Origin: Streptomyces sp. TS71-3
GTDB taxonomy: Bacteria; Actinomycetota; Actinomycetes; Streptomycetales; Streptomycetaceae
Direction of reading: 5' to 3'
Length of the DNA: 64,000 nt
Assembly (NCBI RefSeq): GCF_018327685.1
Contig: NZ_BNEL01000001.1
Span: 4,278,001-4,342,000, forward strand
Position 1 is the stretch's first letter. Each line of letters begins with the position of its first letter. Below the pieces are notes generated by a model that saw only the letters and a list, made by a program, of their open reading frames with translations, made no database searches and was not told where the DNA came from. Position numbers and translations under genes: made by a program. This document shows positions 60,628-64,000 of this stretch, piece by piece.

Positions 60628-60938
60628 CCGGGCCGCCCAAGCGCTGTGGGGTCCGCTTACGGCTGGGGTGCACCACGGCGGACCCCAGGGGCGCGGGAAC
60701 TGCGCGAGTAACCACGACGAACCGCCAGGGTGGCCACCGGCAGGTGGCAGGGCCACCACGGTGTGTGGAGTCCGCTTACGGCTGGGTGCACCACGGCGGA
60801 CCCCAGGGGCGCGGGGATGGGGGTACCTCCCACGCCCTGAAGGCAGTGGGGGAGCGAGCAACCACGACGAACCCCAGGGTGGCCACCGGCCGAAAGCAAC
60901 CGTGGAGAGCCGCAAGGCCACCGCCAGGTGGCGAGAGG
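60628..60938. other. Convergent intergenic region made of repeats
   Basis: 311 bp between the Rsm22-like and DDAH genes. It consists almost entirely of two copies of one repeat (60645-60740 and 60764-60889), the second with an inserted hairpin module. No gene or terminator otherwise. Confidence 0.6.
60645..60889 (+). repeat. Modular dispersed repeat, copy 2 carrying a 53-bp hairpin module
   Basis: Copy 1 (60645-60740) and copy 2 (60764-60889) share the left block starting TGTGG(G/A)GTCCGCTTACGG and the right block ending GGTGGCCACCGG. Copy 1 has GCGCGGGAACTGCGCGAG in the middle; copy 2 has the 53-bp element 60806-60858, which is also found at 55503. This indicates module exchange within Streptomyces intergenic repeats. 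Confidence 0.85.
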
Positions 60939-61793
60939 CTAGGGCCGCACCCCCGGCCAACCGCACCCGTCAGGGCGCAACTCCAGGGTGCAGCACTTCA
61001 CGCTGCCCCCACCCTTCAGCAACTCGCTCAGGTCGACCCCGACAGGGAGATACCCCCGCTCCCGCAACGCCTCCGCGAGCCCTACCGCGGCCTGCGGAAG
61101 CAGCACGTGCAGCCCGTCCGAGACAGCGTTGAGACCGAGCGCGGCGGCGTCCGCGTCCGACGCCACGAGCGCGTCGGGGAAGAGCCGGCGCAGCACCTCC
61201 CGGCTGCCCGCCGAGAAGGCCCCGGGGTAGTACATGATCTCGTCGGCCGCCTCGTCGAGTACGGCGAGCGCGGTGTCGAGGTGGTAGTAGCGCGGGTCGA
61301 TCAGGTCGAGCCCGATCACCGGCCGGCCGAAGAACTCCTGTGCCTCGCCGTGGGAGAGCGGGCTCGCCCTGAAGCCGCGCCCCGCGAGGAGGTAGGAGGC
61401 GGTCACGGCGAAGTCGCCCTCGCCCTCGTTGATGTGCTCCGGCTCGCGGACCTCCGCGTACCCGTGCGCCCGGAACCACGCCAGGTGCGCCGCCGCCTCC
61501 AGGCTGCGCTGCCGGAAGGCGAACCGGGCGCCGAGCACCCGGCCGTCCACGACGGTCGCGCCGTTCGCCGCGAAGACCATGTCGGGCAGGCCGGGGACGG
61601 GCTCCAGCACCTCCACGGTGTGGCCGAGGGAGAGGTAGCGGTCGCGCAGGTCCCCCCACTGGGTGAGCGCGAGCGGGACGTCGACCGGCTTCGCCGGATC
61701 CATCCAGGGGTTGATGGAGTAGGTGACCTTGAAGTGTGCCGGTGGGCACATCAGATAGCGCCGGGGTGTGGCGCGCCGGGGCGGTCGGCTCAA
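60939..61793 (-). CDS. Dimethylarginine dimethylaminohydrolase (DDAH) / amidinotransferase family
   Basis: 284 residues from a TTG at 61793, with GAGGAG 6 bp upstream. The conserved PRRYLMCPPAHFKVTYSINP lies upstream of the first ATG (61751), which supports the TTG. Penta-propeller hydrolase motifs: DMVFAANGA, HINEGEGDF, RYYHLDTALAVL (catalytic His) and GGSVKCCTLEL near the C-terminus (catalytic Cys, about 268). DDAH converts methylated arginines to citrulline and methylamines. Some relatives act on arginine instead. Cytoplasmic, monocistronic. Confidence 0.9.
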   Translation of the reverse strand: MSRPPRRATPRRYLMCPPAHFKVTYSINPWMDPAKPVDVPLALTQWGDLRDRYLSLGHTVEVLEPVPGLPDMVFAANGATVVDGRVLGARFAFRQRSLEAAAHLAWFRAHGYAEVREPEHINEGEGDFAVTASYLLAGRGFRASPLSHGEAQEFFGRPVIGLDLIDPRYYHLDTALAVLDEAADEIMYYPGAFSAGSREVLRRLFPDALVASDADAAALGLNAVSDGLHVLLPQAAVGLAEALRERGYLPVGVDLSELLKGGGSVKCCTLELRPDGCGWPGVRP

Positions 61794-61941
61794 CGAGAGC
61801 TCCTCATGTACCGCAGGGACGTGTGAGGACCATGGTGGGGCGCGGAGCGCTGATGCGCAGGTGGGTCTGCCGAACGGATGACAGACATATCCGCGATCGT
61901 CGCTCTGGTGCTGATCCCGGAGGTTCACCGCGGGGAGGGAG

Positions 61942-61987
61942 CCGGGAGCCCCGCACGGTTAAAACCGGGAGCCCCGCACGGTTAAAA
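61942..61987. repeat. Perfect 23-bp tandem duplication
   Basis: 61942-61964 is repeated exactly at 61965-61987. Each copy ends GCACGGTTAAAA. The second TTAAAAT is a possible -10, 53 bp upstream of the SpoIIE phosphatase start, so the duplication may copy an operator or promoter. Confidence 0.9.
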
Positions 61988-62041
61988 TAGGACAAAGCCG
62001 ATAGAACTCCTCGTCGGCGCCCCGGCCAGTGGGACACCGCC

Positions 62042-63766
62042 ATGCGCTCTCCCCTCCACCCGCACCCGAGCGGCACGAGCGGCGGCCGCCCTGCGTCCGC
62101 GTGGGAGTCGGCGCCCTGCCCCGCCCTGGTCGTCGCCGCCTCCGGCACCGTCACCGCGCTGAACGCGGCAGCCGCCCGTCTGATGCCGGACGCGGTTCCC
62201 GGCGTGCGACTCGACGCGATCGCGCCCAGGTGGCTGGCCGTGGCACACCACGCCCTGCGGAGCACGTCGGAAACGGCCGACCCCGCCCGGACCGCCCCCG
62301 CCGTGCTCATCGCCGACCCCGCCGCCCGGGGAGAACTGGCCGGCCGGTTCTTCGAGGCCCGCCCCGCCCCGGCCGGCGACGGGGGCACGGTCTGGTGGCT
62401 GCTGGACGACACCGCCCGGCACCGCGCCGAGGAGGCCCTGGAACGCTCCGAGCGCGCCCTGCGCCGCGAGCGGGACCGCACCGCGTTCCTCGCCTGTTCG
62501 TCGCAGGCCCTGGCCACCGTCCTGAATGCCGACCGCTGCATGGAGGTCACCGCGCAGCTCGCCGCCGACCACCTCGCCGATGCCGCCGTGGTGATCGCCT
62601 CCGGCGGCCGGAGCCTGCTGCTGGCGTACGGCAGCGCGGGGCGGGCCGCGCGCCGCGACGAGACCGGGGCGCCGGCGGACCAGGTACCCGGCCTGAGCGA
62701 GGCGCTGTCCGCCTTCCCGCCGGCGCCCGCCCGCCGGATCGATGACGCGGCCCTGCCCGGGTGGGCCGTACCGCCCGGATTCCCGGGCCCCGCGGGTCCC
62801 GCCCTGCTCACGCCCATGCCCGGGCACGGCGGCACCGCGGGCGCCCTGCTCCTGCTGCGCCGGGCGGACCGGCCGCCCTTCACGGAGGAGGAGACGACGC
62901 TCGTCGGGCTGTTCGCGGCCCGCGCCGGCGCCGCGCTCGCCGTGGCCGGTGCCTACGCCGAGCAGGCCGCGGTGACCAGCACGCTGATGCGCGAGATCCT
63001 GCCGCCGCGGCTCGGCCCGGTCCGGGGCGTGGACTTCGCGGGCGGCTACCGCGCCGCGCACCGGACCGAACGCGTCGGCGGCGACTTCTACGACGTGCAT
63101 CCCGGAAGCGGGGCGGGCAGCGAGACGCTCGCCGTGCTCGGCGACGTCTGCGGCAAGGGCCTGGACGCCGCCGTCCTCACCAGCAGGATCCGGACCACCG
63201 TGGAGGCCCTGCTGCCGATGGCAGGCGACCACATGCGCATGCTGCGCACCATCAACCGCACCCTGCTCGGCACCCCGGACACCTCCTTCGCCACGCTCGT
63301 CCTGGCCTCGGTGGCCCGCCGCGGCCGGCGCGTGCACCTGCGGCTGACCAGCGGCGGCCACCCTCCGCCACTGGTGGTATGGGCGGACGGCGCCGTGCGG
63401 GAGACCCGGACGCGGGGCACCCTGATCGGGGTCCTCGACGACATCGAGGCCGAACCGGACGAGGTCGACCTGGCGCCGGGGGAGACCTGCCTGCTCTTCA
63501 GCGACGGCATCACCGAGGCACGGGGCGGCCCGCTCGGGGGCGCCATGTTCGGCAGCGAGCGGCTGGCCGCCGGGCTCGGCGCCTGTGCCGGGATGCCCGC
63601 CGAGGCCGTCGTCGAGCACATCCAGATGCTGGCCGCCGAGTGGGTCGGCGAGAGCCGGCACGACGACATGGCCGTCCTCGCCGTCACGGCGCCCCCGCTC
63701 CCCGCCTGCGCGGCCGGGGCCGGGGCCGGCACGGCCGCGCCCCGGTCGGAGGCGAGCGGCGGGTGA
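62042..63766 (+). CDS. PAS-GAF-PP2C (SpoIIE-type) serine phosphatase
   Basis: 574 residues from ATG 62042. An N-terminal PAS-like segment (about 20-125, CPALVVAASGTVTALNAAAA), a coiled coil (RAEEALERSERALRRERDRT, about 130-155) and a GAF domain (about 155-315) precede a SpoIIE/PP2C phosphatase (about 330-560). Metal-binding motifs are intact: VGGDFYDVHP (about 346), LGDVCGKGLDAAVLTS, LFSDGITEARG and SRHDDMAVLAV. Such enzymes dephosphorylate anti-anti-sigma factors in partner-switching stress pathways. The stop overlaps the next GTG (GTGA). Confidence 0.92.
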   Translation: MRSPLHPHPSGTSGGRPASAWESAPCPALVVAASGTVTALNAAAARLMPDAVPGVRLDAIAPRWLAVAHHALRSTSETADPARTAPAVLIADPAARGELAGRFFEARPAPAGDGGTVWWLLDDTARHRAEEALERSERALRRERDRTAFLACSSQALATVLNADRCMEVTAQLAADHLADAAVVIASGGRSLLLAYGSAGRAARRDETGAPADQVPGLSEALSAFPPAPARRIDDAALPGWAVPPGFPGPAGPALLTPMPGHGGTAGALLLLRRADRPPFTEEETTLVGLFAARAGAALAVAGAYAEQAAVTSTLMREILPPRLGPVRGVDFAGGYRAAHRTERVGGDFYDVHPGSGAGSETLAVLGDVCGKGLDAAVLTSRIRTTVEALLPMAGDHMRMLRTINRTLLGTPDTSFATLVLASVARRGRRVHLRLTSGGHPPPLVVWADGAVRETRTRGTLIGVLDDIEAEPDEVDLAPGETCLLFSDGITEARGGPLGGAMFGSERLAAGLGACAGMPAEAVVEHIQMLAAEWVGESRHDDMAVLAVTAPPLPACAAGAGAGTAAPRSEASGG

Positions 63767-64000
63767 GCGCCGTGGAAGGTCCCGCGGGGGAGCTGGCCGC
63801 CGCGCGCGAGGCGCTGTGGCACGCGGTGCGGCACGGCGACGAGCGTGCCGCGCGCGGAGCCGCCCTGACGGCCCTGGACGGCGGAGCATCCGCGGAGGAC
63901 GTGCTGCTGGACGTGGTGGCCGCCGTCCAGCGCACGATCGGCGCCGAGTGGGCCGCCAACCGGATGACGGTGGCGCAGGAGCACGCGGCGACCGCGATCG
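63763..64000 (+). CDS. Cobalamin-binding (B12-binding_2) domain protein, partial
   Basis: The first 79 codons, from GTG 63763 overlapping the phosphatase stop by 4 bp, to the right edge. The four-helix cap typical of B12-binding_2 domains is seen: ELAAAREALWHAVRHGDERA, then VLLDVVAAVQRTIGAEWAAN and RMTVAQEHAATAI. In Streptomyces such proteins, coupled to SpoIIE phosphatases, act as light/redox photosensors or regulators. The cobalamin-binding DxHxxG motif lies beyond the edge. Confidence 0.82.
   Translation, partial: MSAVEGPAGELAAAREALWHAVRHGDERAARGAALTALDGGASAEDVLLDVVAAVQRTIGAEWAANRMTVAQEHAATAI

Overview
The window is Streptomyces-type chromosomal DNA. GC is very high, third codon positions are almost always G or C, GTG starts and GTGA/ATGA gene overlaps are common, and several families are typical of the genus: XRE/DUF397/SAM-methyltransferase clusters, an RsbW-like ATP-binding protein, a CebR-type cellulase operator, an actinobacterial RNase P RNA and an Rsm22-type protein. 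No phage, CRISPR array, tRNA or rRNA gene was seen.

Layout. 1-2.9 kb: start of a probable metal P-type ATPase (minus), a basic membrane-anchored small protein, an AraC regulator and an organomercurial-lyase-like gene. 2.8-5.6 kb: gene debris, with an SDR fragment, a CocE-type hydrolase without its 5' end, the middle of an MFS sugar-acid transporter and the tail of an enolase-superfamily dehydratase. 5.6-10.3 kb: a two-gene operon of a trypco2 protein and a 1458-residue trypsin/STAND-NTPase/TPR protein, a likely immunity or conflict system and the best candidate for an under-described system here. 10.5-15.3 kb: rnpB, a DMT transporter, an ABC-F protein with a possible leader peptide, and a flavin oxidoreductase. 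15.7-19.1 kb: signalling genes (ATP-binding anti-sigma-like protein, DUF397, a methyltransferase remnant, a histidine kinase). 19.8-24.2 kb: htpG and a CebR-controlled GH6 cellulase whose reading frame is broken twice. 24.5-26.9 kb: XRE regulator, small ORF and SAM-methyltransferase, with a divergent small protein.

27-31.7 kb: alpha/beta hydrolase and a three-subunit molybdenum hydroxylase. 31.9-32.7 kb: IS5-type transposase and TerD remnants joined together. 32.7-39.6 kb: regulator/enzyme pairs (TetR with an SDR-like protein, MerR with an Old Yellow Enzyme, LysR with an EamA exporter), a DinB-like protein and a streptogramin lyase. 39.7-48.5 kb: a phosphotransferase, then three secreted or glucan-active genes (DUF1996, GH with CBM32, GH3), each preceded by the same palindrome with core GAGAGCGCTCTC, so probably one LacI-type regulon. 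48.9-52.2 kb: kdpE-kdpD without kdpABC. 52.7-59.5 kb: Nudix, GNAT, DoxX, SDR, Gfo/Idh, a Bcr/CflA exporter coupled to a serine hydrolase. 59.6-64 kb: Rsm22-like protein, DDAH, a SpoIIE phosphatase and the start of a cobalamin-binding protein.

Themes. Several genes could give intrinsic antibiotic or toxicant tolerance (ABC-F, Vgb, phosphotransferase, GNAT, Bcr/CflA, MerB-like). Plant polysaccharide use is represented by two distinct operator types. Intergenic regions carry modular GC-rich repeats, and several junctions look like old rearrangements.
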